From NCBI RefSeq assembly GCF_000006565.2, contig NC_031478.1, positions 1 through 64,000 on the forward strand: 64,000 bases of DNA, given 5' to 3'. The notes under the pieces are model-generated. The model had not been told where the DNA came from, searched no databases, and worked only from the letters and a program-made list of their open reading frames with translations. Each line of letters starts with the position of its first letter. Position 1 is the first letter of the stretch. Below are positions 1 to 11,818 of this stretch, piece by piece. A program made the position numbers and the translations under genes. The stretch comes from Toxoplasma gondii ME49. Lineage: Eukaryota > Apicomplexa > Conoidasida > Eucoccidiorida > Sarcocystidae.

Positions 1-1865
1 GAATATATACATACAAGCATCATTCCTCCTCGTCCCCTCTCACCTTCTCCTTCTGTTGTCAGCAGCAACAGCCGCGCCGCAAACCGACTGACCATCGACA
101 TGCGGCGAACCACGTTTCACTCGTTCCTCCAGGTATCCCACACTGTCACACCGTCCTGTTCCCTGTGGCGCCGCCACACGCAACGCGTCGGTCCTTCGTG
201 CCAGACTGCGGCTGGACATCTCGCGTCTCTGAAGCACGGCTTACGTGCTCGTACCCGCCGCCCGATCGTCTGGCACCCCCCCAACACATCTCGTCGCAGC
301 GTGTATTCCAAAACTGGTCTCTACTGTAGTGATCGTTGCGTCGGACAACAGGACACGCCTGATCGCTGTCGCGTACCTCCAGTGCCTGCACACGCCCAAC
401 CATGCCGCAACAGCACTGGTCAACGACACGTACTCCAGCACATCTCACCCGTCCCTGAGTCAGCACACAGACTGTCATACCCGCCCCACGCCTCTGGTGC
501 CGCGACCGACCAATCGTACCCTATCGGCAGCACCTGTGACCAAGTGATATCGGGTCTCCGGCTCGAGCGTGGACCACGCTTCTTGCCTATCCTGGGCACG
601 TGATGCCGCCGACGCCAGGCTCCAACACCTGATCGCCTGGTCTCCACCCTCTGCGCTGTCAACTCCCTGTGACCCTCTCAGCCAAACCCGTCACAAACAT
701 ACATTCATGAATATATACATACAAGCATCATTCCTCCTCGTCCCCTCTCACCTTCTCCTTCTGTTGTCAGCAGCAACAGCCGCGCCGCAAACCGACTGAC
801 CATCGACATGCGGCGAACCACGTTTCACTCGTTCCTCCAGGTATCCCACACTGTCACACCGTCCTGTTCCCTGTGGCGCCGCCACACGCAACGCGTCGGT
901 CCTTCGTGCCAGACTGCGGCTGGACATCTCGCGTCTCTGAAGCACGGCTTACGTGCTCGTACCCGCCGCCCGATCGTCTGGCACCCCCCCAACACATCTC
1001 GTCGCAGCGTGTATTCCAAAACTGGTCTCTACTGTAGTGATCGTTGCGTCGGACAACAGGACACGCCTGATCGCTGTCGCGTACCTCCAGTGCCTGCACA
1101 CGCCCAACCATGCCGCAACAGCACAGGTCAACGACACGTACTCCAGCACATCTCATCCGTCCCTGGGTCAGCACACAGACTGGCATACCCGCCCCACGCC
1201 TCTGGTGCCGCGACCGACCAATCGTACCCTATCGGCAGCACCTGTGACCAAGTGATATCGGGTCTCCGGCTCGAGCGTGGACCACGCTTCTTGCCTATCC
1301 TGGGCACGTGATGCCTCCGACGTCAGGCTCCAACACCTGATCGCCTGGTCTCCACCCTCTGCGCTGTCAACTCCCTGTGACCCTCTCAGCCAAACCCGTC
1401 ACAAACATACATTCATGAATATATACATACAAGCATCATTCCTCCTCGTCCCCTCTCACCTTCTCCTTCTGTTGTCAGCAGCAACAGCCGCGCCGCAAAC
1501 CGACTGACCATCGACATGCGGCGAACCACGTTTCACTCGTTCCTCCAGGTATCCCACACTGTCACACCGTCCTGTTCCCTGTGGCGCCGCCACACGCAAC
1601 GCGTCGGTCCTTCGTGCCAGACTGCGGCTGGACATCTCGCGTCTCTGAAGCACGGCTTACGTGCTCGTACCCGCCGCCCGATCGTCTGGCACCCCCCCAA
1701 CACATCTCGTCGCAGCGTGTATTCCAACACTGGTCTCTACTGTAGTGATCGTTGCGTCGGACAACAGGACACGCCTGATCGCTGTCGCGTACCTCCAGTG
1801 CCTGCACACGCCCAACCATGCCGCAACAGCACTGGTCAACGACACGTACTCTAGCACATCTCAAC
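1..1865. repeat. 708-bp tandem satellite, 2.6 units
   Basis: Three successive copies of a 708-bp unit are seen, with the anchor ATGCGGCGAACC at 100, 808 and 1516. Units 1 and 2 differ at only a handful of bases. Unit 3 breaks off near 1865, about halfway through a unit. The array runs off the left edge. Each unit contains two diverged half-units of roughly 350 bp: a segment around 149-200 resembles one around 468-530 (both run from a cAcTGTCAyACC-like start into a TGGxGCCGC block). Length and head-to-tail order fit a satellite. A dimeric unit near 700 bp is reminiscent of coccidian Sat350/Sat680-type satellites, but I cannot confirm that identity from memory. Open frames of 167, 110 and 100 codons recur in every unit on both strands and are by-products of the repeat. 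Confidence 0.95.
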
Positions 1866-2640
1866 CGTCCCTGTGTTGGCATGGAGACTGTGTTCTTCTG
1901 CCGACACATGTTGTCGTTCCACAGAGTACGTCCGCAAAGGCTACCAGAATGACGCAGGAGTTTGCTGCTTTCGTCGCGGATTGATCGGACCTGTACCCGT
2001 GGCAGAGCGCCGCTGACGCCGGGCGGATGAATCTCAATGCGTTAGTTTCATCACGAGTAGTCTCCAGATGGTGTCAGTATTATGTCAAACGATAGAACAC
2101 GCCTTGTCGTGCTCGCGTACGCCAGACGCCTGGCGATGCCCCGCCATATCGCAGAAATAAAAGATGAGACGGAGTCGAGCACGTCTCACTTGTTTGTGAC
2201 TGAACCCCTGACTGTCATACCATACCAAAACGTGTAACGCTTTCACACGCAACACGTCGAACATTCGGGACAGAGTGAAATCGGATCTCTGGCTCGACTA
2301 CGCACTGGTGTATTTGTCTGTAGGGGATACTCGGTGCCTGTGACACATGCCGGGAACGTCTGATCGCCGAGCCTCAATCTCCCGTAGTTTCAACGTGATC
2401 TGATGTTGGCATCGAGCCGCGAAAGACGCCTGTTCGTCCTCGCCTACATTCGATGGGCAATCCCAGCCATACCGCAATGTCACGTTTCATACCATACCAA
2501 AACGTGTGGCGCCGTCAGACGCAGTACCTCGCATTCTCGTAAGCGAATGCAGTCGGATCTCCGGTTCGGAAGCATATTATCGTAGGTGCCGGAGCGGATC
2601 CACAGTACCTCTGACGCGACCCCAAGACGCCTTATCACAG
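1866..2640. repeat. Degenerate satellite monomers, left junction
   Basis: After the clean array the sequence keeps recognisable satellite cores but loses periodicity. CATACCAAAACGTGT is present at about 2221 and 2494. Each is followed about 50 bases later by ATCGGATCTCTGGCTCG or GTCGGATCTCCGGTTCG. The spacing between the two cores is about 275 bp, shorter than a full monomer. From about 2218 the sequence is also homologous to 51471 onward, so this stretch is both decayed satellite and the left end of the 10-kb duplication. No gene is seen. Confidence 0.7.
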
Positions 2641-2668
2641 CGTTCATCTCATGTAGTATCTGCGCGGT

Positions 2669-3013
2669 GTGAGTTCTGGACCACACCTATCCGCACGCCG
2701 CGGCTTCCCAGAGTGTCATACGGATTGGTGGCTGAGGGGCTTTGCAGCACTGTCGTCCCCTGAAACCTTTGATGACGTTATCACCGGCCGAGAACTGGGG
2801 TTCATCAACTCACGCGCGGGGCGCCCGTCCATGACTAAACCCGTGGTGGTGGCAACCGAGCAAGTTGCGTTCTTCTCCCGCAGACGCGAACGTGAAGAGC
2901 AGCTCATCTCCCTCTCACAACAAAGCTACGCAGTCTCCAAATGGTTGTTTTTCCAAGAACCCACAGAATCATACACAAGTGATCCGCTCCAACAACTCGC
3001 TGCGCCTTTATAA
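2669..3013 (+). other. Open frame partly shared by both duplicates
   Basis: This is a 114-codon frame that I do not recognise. Its C-terminal half keeps the same frame in copy B (about 52116-52302): both read F[FI]SRR, then EEQL and SLSQQ, and both end close to AAP. The N-terminal half does not correspond. An antisense frame beginning MSCSS is also open in both copies (2716-2907 and 51804-52199), so strand cannot be decided. It overlaps degenerate satellite at its 5' side. It may be a decayed exon or chance. Confidence 0.15.
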
Positions 3014-3103
3014 GACATGTTACTTCCAGCTAGGACAAGAAACCCCTCTGCGAACCCTCCTCCCGTCGACGGCAGTCGCCGATGGAGATGTTGGTGACCG
3101 TCA

Positions 3104-3126
3104 GATTTTGGGGTTTAGCGTTTGGC
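3104..3126 (+). repeat. Degenerate interstitial telomere relic
   Basis: The sequence here includes GGGGTTTAGCGTTTGG. It lies at the position where copy B (52391-52412) still has TTTAGGG twice in a row followed by a TCTAAGGG variant. The comparison shows that copy A's version is an eroded telomeric tract in TTTAGGG orientation on the plus strand. Confidence 0.6.
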
Positions 3127-3129
3127 GGC

Positions 3130-5380
3130 AGTGCAGCGACTGACTCTATCGCCATCTCCGCTGTTTCTATCCATAGGTTAGGGAAGCAACGTGCGATCTG
3201 GTCCGAGGACAGTCGGAAGAAGCACCGGTTCTGCGTTATCGGCTGAGCCTCGAGCTCTGTCAAGATAGAATTTCAAAATTTTGCATCACAGAGTGTGGTT
3301 GATGAAGCGAGGGAACGAGTGAACATGAGTATCCAACGTGGGTGTGCTGGTCTCGTGAGATCCCGTCAATGGTGCAAGTGACGCCTATAGCATTGACCGA
3401 TATGAGCCTTCAGGTTTTCGCGGCGGAGGAATCCTGATGCATGATTATCAGAACAAAGTGGCGTTTCGAGTGGCAGAGCCATCAGTTACTCTTTTAGCTA
3501 TTCGATACTGACGAATATTCCTGCAATCTTTTTCAGCGATAGCAAACAACCAGCATGCGCAAGCCACCACGAGGTGGGTGACTCAGAAGGCAAATGCTAC
3601 AAAGGACATATAAACTGGTCTCCCCATTTCAATGTCTAGCAACTCCCTGGCAGTTCACACAGATGTGATGACCCCACAGTCTGTAGCAGCGTTTCTGCGT
3701 GTATTGTTCGGGCATCAGTCAACATGGTTCCGTTCGTTCCCATATCATGCGATGAGACAGTGTGACGAAACCTGCAAATACCTCTCGCGACCAGAAACCT
3801 CATATGGGGCCACTTGCGACGCTAGTTCAGTGAGAGGGGAGGAAGGTGGAAGTGTCGATCGAACTTGTTTTTTTTTGCAATTGTGTGAACCCTCTGTCCA
3901 GGCTATGCAGTTCCGTCTAGTCTCACATGCATCGGCGTAGTTCGACCGAAACGTGAAACTGACACCGTTGTCCTCTAGGAGAAACCACATGAGATGTTGC
4001 ATCTGCTCCAGCTTACACCACTACAGCCCAGCGGCGTTTCGTGGTTGCATGCGCTTACCCTCTATGACGCAGGCAAGGAGCACGCTGCACAGGAATTTGA
4101 GGTCCGTCTGACATACTGAGACACATGCAGAAACGAACCCACCTCCTTTTCGGTGATACGTTAGGCGTTGGAACACTGGCAAACGGCATATGTTAAGCGG
4201 AGTCCAAGCGGCACCCACACTGTACGGCGTATGCGACAAGCATTCGATCCATTTCCAATCTGAATATACACCATGGCTTAGGCAGTATTCCGTGGCGTTG
4301 TTAAGCCCCTTTAGTGCACTTGGGCTCCTACTCAACGGTGTATGCATAGCTTGCAGTCAGTTTTCCTGGCAACATTTTGAGGGAACCTCTCTGCCGGACA
4401 GGCACACAGGTGACGCCTCCCACGGGGTAATGTGCAGCAAATTGGGCATCCAGTTTGTGGAAGCCTTCTGGTGGCTCATATACCTGGAGCTGTGCCTCTT
4501 TCAGAGAGTGCACATCTCAGCCAGCTCCATAAAGGTGGTTCCACGTTGGCAGCTTCCGCCTGCATCAAAACTTTGAATCTGTGATTTATACATGGGGGAT
4601 GGTTTCTCTTGAGCAGGTAGATAAAGGACGAATAATGTTGCAAGTACACATCGAGAGAAATCCCATGCCGCAAAAGACATACGTGGCGGCGGAGATCGGC
4701 GAGTCCGGAGCTCGGAAGAAGCCGACCAACGTGACGCACAGGGCACTGCTCACTGTTTTTTGTGTTACGTAGTGCACTTGTTCAGTTCCTCCACACCACC
4801 TTTCGTTGACACTGCAACGACCACTCTGCAGCAGAACCTCTCGAGTTTTCCTTCTCGGCCTTCCTTTATGGATACGTACTCGTTCTGTTCGTCCAAAACC
4901 TTTCCGTTTGGCCAAGGCCAGGCGTCCTACATGTGAACAAATCCATCCCACTCACGAGCTTACGAATTGCGTTGGTGAACTCAATGCTTACTATCTGATA
5001 TAGAACGGACCCCATTGTAGAGTATGAGCTTAAATTACGGAGTCGATTAGGTACACACCGCGCACGCGTTAATTATGCCCACCTGTGCATCTAAATTGAT
5101 ATTCGAATATACGTGATAGTCGCTAATTTCCCGGCTAAGCCAACATCACAAAAGTTGCGACGGGCGGCCGCAAAAAAGCTAATGTCGTTAACAGCTGTTG
5201 GGGTACACACCACTGCTGCTCCCCGATAAGCACGACAGATCTTCTGTGCAAAGTGGCTTCAAAGCGCAGTGTACTCTCAACAACAGATCATGTCGCAGTT
5301 GTGGCGGCGCCATGACACAGTCACCCTAAGCATTATAAGCGAGCACCTGCGGTGCGACAACATTCGACGCAAACAGGTGC
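3130..5380. other. Copy A left part, no convincing gene
   Basis: Frames of 60-128 codons overlap on both strands and none is intact in copy B. The minus-strand peptide MQAEAAN..PPLW (near 4560) joins directly to a membrane-like frame in copy B (53236-53517). In copy A the two parts are separated by about 380 bp (4566-4945), and the distal part is broken by stops and shifts. The extra 380 bp holds only short frames. No promoter, RNA gene or repeat was identified. Confidence 0.5.
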
Positions 5381-5772
5381 AGCTCCACTCATTTACTACA
5401 CGGCGAACTATTCCCGAAATCGACGTTCAGTAGATTTAAGGAACAGTGGCTGCTGAAAAACGCTTGAATCATGCAACACCAGCAAGGCTGACTGCGCAAG
5501 AAAGAACCGTGCTCACATGGAGACGGTTCACAGAACACCTCATAATTGCACTCTGTATACAGAGCAAGACCTCTGCCCCGAGTCAACTTGATTTCTTTTC
5601 TGTGCCTTTTCTTGTGTATACACATGCAGATTTGCCCTTTGCTAAGGAATCGTTTTCTACATCGTAACTGAGGTTGGGTGTTTGACGGACCAGCATTAAC
5701 TGGGCGATGAAAATATAGAAACGTTCTGCAGTCGCAGAAATACCGCGCGTCGATGAGCAAACTGCGATGTTT

Positions 5773-5985
5773 TTACGGAAAAAAAGTACGCGGTATCCTC
5801 TGGGTCAATGCTGGGTGTGAGATATCGTACCATAATAACCTGAGCCGGTTGACATCCGAGAAAAGGAAATTCCCGTCGTGGTTATTTGCATTTAGACCTC
5901 CCCGTTTCAGGATGTGTTCGTGGTCCTTGTTTCGCCGATGCAGGTGACCTGGGTCATATACAGCCACGAATAGTGTCTCCAACAT
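5773..5985 (-). other. Conserved 70-codon frame, minus strand
   Basis: I do not recognise this frame. The counterpart in copy B is 54052-54258 (68 codons). Both run from MLET to a terminal RTFF, and share GGL.ANNHDGNF, then FSDVNRLRLLWYD and SHPALTQRI. Length differs by two codons through in-frame indels. It has no signal peptide or obvious motif. The neighbouring minus-strand frames (5389-5760; 53861-54112) have stops or shifts in one copy, so any larger gene here is broken. It could be a surviving exon of a pseudogene or a chance frame in conserved DNA. Confidence 0.2.
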
Positions 5986-6047
5986 TTCCGCGGTGACAGT
6001 GTTAAGATAATTTCAAAACCACACCTGTTACGAACCAACATGCGACG

Positions 6048-6383
6048 TTAAGGAGAGGACAGTTGGACGAGGAATGTGCAGTGAGCAAGGTATGCATTAG
6101 CAATTAACAGTTTCATTCCGAATATGACTTTTGCTCTTTCAATGAATTGCCACAAGGTCCTCGAGAAAAGTGCATTGGTCCCTAAATAATATATTGCTAA
6201 TCGCATCACACACCCGCACATTATATTGAGGGCGCACATCCACGAGAGTAGACTTTGTCGGATTCCAAGCTGGGACGTCCACGAGATCGATTCATCAAAG
6301 ACAAGTCTCACCAGCGTCTGATGCAGAGAAGGAACCACCTTCGGGGATATCATGAGAGATGAGCAAGAAAAGCAATGTCTCAA
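6048..6383 (-). other. Minus-strand frame broken against copy B
   Basis: This is an unrecognised 111-codon frame. Its last 40 residues (from LFSRTLWQF to HCTFLVQ) match copy B (54334-54555) in frame. The preceding residues match copy B only in another frame, so a single-base indel separates the copies. Copy B itself opens after tandem TGA stops. The pattern is that of a decayed reading frame in at least one copy. Confidence 0.15.
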
Positions 6384-6559
6384 ACAATGATGGCCAAATC
6401 ACCGCATCATGTCTTCGTATCTGAAAATGCAGAAACAATCCCTTAACGCAAGTGCCGCGAATTCAACGGTTTTTCGAGGATAGCCATGATATCATTCCGC
6501 AGGCGCAACCGTGTTTTCTTGTTTCTACTTTGGGCGCTTGCAGCTATCTCCACCGGCTC

Positions 6560-6752
6560 TATCCATCTGAAAAGAAACGCCAGTCACCATCCTACCACAT
6601 TGTAGCTTTTTTCCTACTCTCTGTCACCTACCTCGCAATTGCGGACCCGGTGCACGCTTCACTCCCATTCGTGTACGTATCCATCAGCATGGGAACGGGA
6701 CGTACGTAAGGCACACCTATTTCACTTACCAGCTGCGACGACAAACACATGG
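6560..6752 (+). other. 193-bp ultraconserved block, copy A
   Basis: This block is identical to 54833-55025 except for one base (C at 6682, T at 54955). Sequence on either side differs at roughly one base in ten. On the plus strand it carries the end of an 85-codon frame (6452-6709) with a hydrophobic stretch HIVAFFLLSVTYLAIA followed by a small-residue region, as in a signal peptide. The frame closes at a TAA that overlaps GTAAGG, a good eukaryotic 5' splice donor, at 6706. A first coding exon of a secreted protein is possible. Recent gene conversion alone would also explain the identity. Confidence 0.35.
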
Positions 6753-7104
6753 TCAACACTGTGGAGTACTGTATAACCAGGTATTGTGATACAGAAACGA
6801 GGCGTATTTGCAGCGCACGCTGGCCAACGAAACGTACCGTCTGGAAAATAATAGTAACGGCACCTGCCGACCCATAAAGCTGCGTATGGCACATCAGTGC
6901 ATTTCTGTAGAGCGGACACAAATTGGTGCTGCATCTCAGGGGCGCACAAAGAAAAACAATTTGTGGGCCGCTATAACCACACGAAACGGGACTAGGAGTT
7001 TACACTACTGATGGGAAGTAGCAGGGGGAAAACATCAGACCCGTTCACGTCCCGACAGAACGTGTGGAAGACTCTAGATACCGCGATGCCCCCTGTGTGC
7101 AATA

Positions 7105-8076
7105 ATGGTAAGCGAGAGCTTAGAAAAAAGGCTTTGTTATCGATGCTTCGGATGGATCAGTCTGTCGCTCTTCCAGCACATCACGCGACTGCTGAACAAC
7201 AGCGTCCGGCAACCTAAAATGTCCAGGCTTGTATTGATCCTATTCATCCGTCATTTATGCCGAAAACACTACCTGCGATATTCCTACCACCGCCTTCTCA
7301 GCATTTCTGTTACTTGATGCATGCGGTCCACATTCTCAATCATGATTACGCATGACAAAGTGCTGCAGAAATGCCATTACATGTTCTTCTCTAGCTCAGG
7401 GGACAGCGGTTGGCTACTCACTGCCTACGGAGGGGCACAGTAGAAGCAGCAGGTGTTCCGTTGAGAAATCGTGATGAATAGCTGAGGGAGAGCGTAGCAA
7501 CTCGTACAATTGCGCCACCACGTGTCGTATACCAAATAGGCCAGTGCCGCTGGTAGTAGGAAGGCTGGTTCTTTGTAGCTTCCACAAAAGATGAGATAAA
7601 CACGTGAGTGGTGTAAGAGGTGATTCCGTACCACCAAGATGTGTGCACAAGGAGTGTATGAGCTTTAATTTAGCAAAAGGCACAAACGTATCAAGAGAAA
7701 CAGCGTGGAGAGAAAGCAGACACTTCGTTTTAGCGTGCAGTCACATCACTGAGCGAGTTGAGCAAAGCCTTGCTAAAAAACACCGTGCTTGAGTGCCGCC
7801 GTACTAGCTGGAAAAAACGTAAGCTCGCAGCATGCACCGTCACCAGTTTGTTTTGTTATACACGAAATGCGAAGGTTAACAAACCGGCCAGCCTAAGTCA
7901 GAACGGACTCCAGACGCGTGTCGGCAATCGACAAGCCACACTTACGGCCTTGACGGCAGACAGAGAGAAAAAAGAGTTGTTCGCTTCGAAATTAAAGATG
8001 CCGCTGCGATTCATTCATTATCACAGAAGCCAAATGCGACACCTGAAGGCGCTCTGGTGATAGTGTATTATATCAG
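7105..8076. other. Copy A middle, overlapping short frames
   Basis: Overlapping frames of 60-100 codons occur on both strands, for example 7414-7683 on the minus strand with a counterpart in 55693-56130. The copies share peptide fragments but also frameshifts, and the longer copy B frame (145 codons) is not maintained in A. No function can be assigned and no RNA gene was seen. Confidence 0.4.
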
Positions 8077-8132
8077 TGTCTATTCTGATTCTCTGGATAT
8101 CCCGTGTCTATTCTGATTCTCTGGATATCCCG
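8077..8132. repeat. 28-bp perfect tandem duplication
   Basis: A 28-bp unit beginning TGTCTATTCTGATTC and ending ATATCCCG occurs twice head to tail. Copy B (near 56350) has a single diverged version, so the doubling happened in copy A after the large duplication. Confidence 0.9.
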
Positions 8133-8416
8133 AAATATGTGTTCTAAATTTGTCATTTATTTTATTTCGGTGTAAAGTCTCAAACTTGCGCGTACAACCT
8201 TTGGGTAAGCAAATTCCGTTCTCACGCGAGGTCTCTCATGAATAGCGGGAACGAAAAAGTCATCCTCAGAGTTATTTCTGAATACGGCGGCACGTCCACA
8301 TTGGCTAGCTCGCAGCTTCATAACCGAGACCTACCATCCGCTGCAACAGTACGTCAGGACCAGTAATTTCTTACAGTGGAGATACCACATTTCAAGGTAG
8401 ACAACCAGGGATTCGC

Positions 8417-8605
8417 GTGGGAGCAGACGCACAACTGGCAGGGCGGTCTTGGCGCCACAAAACGCTCTACTATAATGTATCTGTGCCAGATTTCTTGAAA
8501 AAGAAGGGCTTGAGGCTCAACACAATCCAGCAGACGATAGAGGCTTACAATCTGCCAGTGTATACCCCGGAAAAACGTCACGTTGACCTCATTGACCAAC
8601 ATTAG
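8417..8605 (+). other. 62-codon frame, broken in copy B
   Basis: This is an unrecognised frame with a PDFLKKKGLRL segment and a C-terminal TPEKRHVDL. In copy B (about 56665-56850) the first half is conserved in frame (SWRYKTFY, VPHFLKYKG), then an insertion introduces stops and a frameshift. A decayed exon or chance open stretch are both possible. Confidence 0.15.
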
Positions 8606-9590
8606 ATATCCAGTCGCGTGGGTGGCGACATGGTTTGTGAGGCTAGGATGTTGCTAGTCGTGTGCATGGGCTCAGCGCTTACTGCCTGATTGTAAATGAC
8701 GAAGAGTCAACGGAAACCAGTTCTTTCCATTTCATCATTTGCTTTGTTCTTCGACCTGTTGCTACACGGCGAAGTTAAGCAGAAGATGGGATCGTATCAC
8801 GTCAGCACTGTTTCGCTCACGGCCTGCACCGGTCAGGAGAAATTGTGCGACGCCAAGATGTGACTCACGGCAGTTCGTTGCAGGCACGGTGAAACATCAA
8901 GACAAATGATCAACAATCGTCCGGGTTTTCCAATGAATGCTACAGTGGCACCTGAACAACTGGTGGCTCGATGTAGAAGCGAAATGCAGTCTTATCCGTC
9001 GGTATAGCATATCAGTGCGCAGTCACTGCACCCATGTAATCGCGTACAGTCTTCAAGAACACATGAAAGGAAGCCGTCATTGTCAATATAAATCGAGAAG
9101 TCATAGAATAACAATTTCTACAGCAAAATTGCCGACAGGTTCCGTAACATAACAAAGCAGCAATCTGTGCCCCTATACGTGACTTGAGCATGTAGTACTT
9201 CGCACGTTCATCGGCAAAAGCACACAGTTTGTGATGATGACATCCCCCAGCATCCATCGTTTTTTTACAGTTGGAAGTTCGGCGTCACAACCGCAAGAAT
9301 AGAGAAACACGTAGTGCGTATACGAAAGATGAGTACTTGTATCCTTTTTTCCCGCTGACATAGCAGACCGGATCACTGCTGCGCAAAGCTTCCTTGTTTG
9401 AAGAAGTCATCGGGAAGATATAAGTGTGTTTCTGCCGTGACACACGGCGAAGGCAATGGGTTACCTGCCGTGTACGATCAGAATGGTTTTCACTGACCTC
9501 CCGAAGCATGATGAGACACGTTTAATGATATATCGTTGCATCCTTCTGTGCACTACTCAATTTCCAGTTACCGCATGTTGACGCAACGCT

Positions 9591-10037
9591 ATGCTAGGCT
9601 ACGTTCCTTCAGCGTACCCATTGCACAGGTCGAATGCAGAAGACTTGCTACTGTTCCCGTTTCAGGTTGAGGTGGTATGTCCCGTCCGTACAGTGATCTC
9701 AGCTCTGCAGCAGCCCGCTGCAGCCTCGGGTCGAGTGGCTCTTTTCGTGCGTGCTTACGATCTGTATTTTAGAGCAGGTTGTACGGTGTGGCTGTCAGTG
9801 CCAACGTCCGTCAGGTGGAGAGTAGTGAAGTCGAAAACGCTAACGGATGCTACCACTTTAGTCTACCGCTCCCAAGTACGGGACATCTGCAGATTGGTAA
9901 GCGGCACCAAGGTAAACTTTTTGCTCACCTTCTTCGCCTTGAAACACCAGCCCGAGCGAGATACAACGGAAGCCTTCTGTGTCCTTTCAGTAGAAAGCGT
10001 TTACGCCGTGAACAACGGCGAGAGCTCTTCTGCGTAG
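9591..10037 (+). other. 148-codon frame kept open in both copies
   Basis: This unrecognised frame opens with ATG. The copy B frame (59061-59465) is open over the same 110 C-terminal codons and ends at the same TAG, but its ATG has become ATA and its 5' part differs by an insertion of about 95 bp. Shared segments include QQPAAASGRVALF, RAYDLYFRAGCT and DICRLVSGTKVNF. I counted differences by codon position over the shared part: about 11 first, 9 second and 9 third. That even spread, with about 21 amino-acid changes, is what neutral drift gives, so the frame is probably not under coding constraint despite being open. Confidence 0.2.
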
Positions 10038-10391
10038 GCAGCTAAGATAGCCTGAGCTGCTCGGCAGCCACCTACCGGATTGTATCCGTCTGAATCATTT
10101 TCGGTTCGCTGTAGTTCATCGAGAGCTTTGCGGTGTTGTTCTCACGGGAAAACTTGGAGCGGTTCGTACCCCCAGCAAACGCACGTCCTTCCAAGTGTCT
10201 ATGGTGTCCGTAGACACAACTATATGGCTAATCTCATGACACTTTGTACGATACCCACGCCGTCGTATCTCAAAAAAACAACTAAGAACTCACATTCTTT
10301 GACTCATAAGTGCAACAAAGCTGCTGCAGCCATTGCACAAAGGGCGACAACGAATGGGTGGAGACGTCCAGAATAACCAATGAACGTCTTT

Positions 10392-10586
10392 TCACCTGAG
10401 AAAATACACACCTGAGTTTGCAGATATTGGAGATAGCTCAGAGGAGGTCGCGCTGTGACGTCCCTCAGCAAGGTATGTTCCTCTAGTCCAGTATCGTGTC
10501 GATGTGAAGACGTCTATTGCTACTTCGTTTACCCCCAAAACAGCATTCGCCATCGTCGAATGGCGGTCATGAAAATGAGCATTCAA
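10392..10586 (-). other. 64-codon minus frame shared by both copies
   Basis: This unrecognised frame has a counterpart at 59819-60013 of the same length with the same ends (MNAH to VYFLR). The two differ at about 11 residues. It has no domain, signal peptide or membrane segment. The plus-strand frame just before it (10080-10376; copy B 59561-59803) ends in the same ..ATTNGWRRPE in both copies. Equal lengths may simply reflect a lack of indels here. Confidence 0.2.
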
Positions 10587-10880
10587 AGTCGTCTGCTATA
10601 GCTTGCGCGCCGTCTTGCCTAATTGAGACGCCACCTTCCTGGACGGCAGGTGCCTTCGCGCGAGTCGACAAAAACTCGTAACGATCTCCCGAGTCTACCA
10701 TTCCCCGTCAACAGGAAGTGATGCTTTAGTAGCTGCCCTTCAGTCACCGAAAGGCGAATTTTATTGGTGAATCAACAACTGCGCACGAAATGTTCATCAT
10801 CAGTAAGTACGCGCTCGGGGCTTGCATCGTGATATCGAACACAAACACAAGCTGTATAAAAGATTGTCGACACTAAGATA

Positions 10881-11234
10881 TTGCATTTGATGACGAATTT
10901 CAGGAAAGCGTGTCTGCACAGAAAAAACATTGATTTATCAGTAATGTTTCGTCAGCACGTCACAGCGTGTGTCCTCACAAAGGCTGTGGTTGTGTGTGAT
11001 AACGGACTGACACCAAATCGTCTTACAATCTTCCATGTCAATTGGAAAATGCACGTTCGACCCTTTTCCGGAACAAAACTAGCGGGAGGCTATTTGACCT
11101 TTTACACTGCAAAAGTGATAATTAGTACTGCGAGGCCCCCTGCCTCCAAAAGGATGTCATACGGAGAGTGCTGGCATGTGCGGCTGTTTTACCCAACGCG
11201 TGACAATCCAACGAACAGTCAACTGACCTTGTGA
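10881..11234 (+). other. 117-codon frame, frameshifted in copy B
   Basis: This unrecognised frame shares 70 residues with copy B 60338-60625 (CVLTKAVVVCDNG through PPASKRMSY) at about 4% nucleotide difference. A 2-base deletion in B then shifts the frame, and the B start region lacks 4 bases. The tempo is slower than in the 9.6-10.0 kb frame but still without third-position excess. It is probably non-coding in at least one copy. Confidence 0.2.
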
Positions 11235-11488
11235 CTCACAGTTGCATTTTCAATACCATTTAGTAACCAAACTCGATATACGTTTTCAGCTTTGACACTC
11301 GTCGAAATGGCTCCAGCAAGCTTCTGCACGTTTAACTGTGCCCAGCTGGTTCCAATGTAGATTTTAGCTTCGGGAATAGTGGGATAAGCAAATGCACTCG
11401 CAAATGAAGAGCGACGTATGCCACCTATTCAGCCCGCTGCGTGTGACAAACCAGGTTCGGAAGTGACACGCTTGTCAAAGCGCCCCCA

Positions 11489-11818
11489 TTGTCTCTCGGA
11501 GAGATTAACCGTCCACACCACGTACCGCCAGAAGCTCCGTTTCGGCGTCGAGAGCGTGGAATATTTAGAAATGTACAGAGTATGCTGCCCATAAATCTCT
11601 TGAGGGCTCTAAGTGTACACCTGATCGTTCTGCCATGTTCGCACCATTATGATAGGAACAACACAAAACCTCTGAGTACTTCTTTAGTACAAGAGTCGTG
11701 TTTCTTCCGCTCAGCGTTCTTGTGGAGGCATCGTAGATCCAGTCAGCTGTCTACGAGTGTTCGTCCTTCTCGTAGCCATAGTCACACATACGGATGTGGT
11801 TTCCGGTGGAGCCTGTAA
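11489..11818 (+). other. 109-codon frame, extended in copy B
   Basis: This unrecognised, Arg/Ser/His-rich frame starts at a TTG, not an ATG. Copy B (60831-61238) is open for 135 codons from an ATG and ends at the same place (..CGFRWSL). In copy A the extra N-terminal part is closed by one TGA. Either copy B is the better-preserved gene or both are chance frames. Confidence 0.2.

Noticed and set aside
100..1854. Three 112-167-codon frames in the 708-bp units
   Set aside because: 708 is a multiple of three, so one chance frame repeats, but each is closed independently and opposite-strand frames are equally long. It is satellite.
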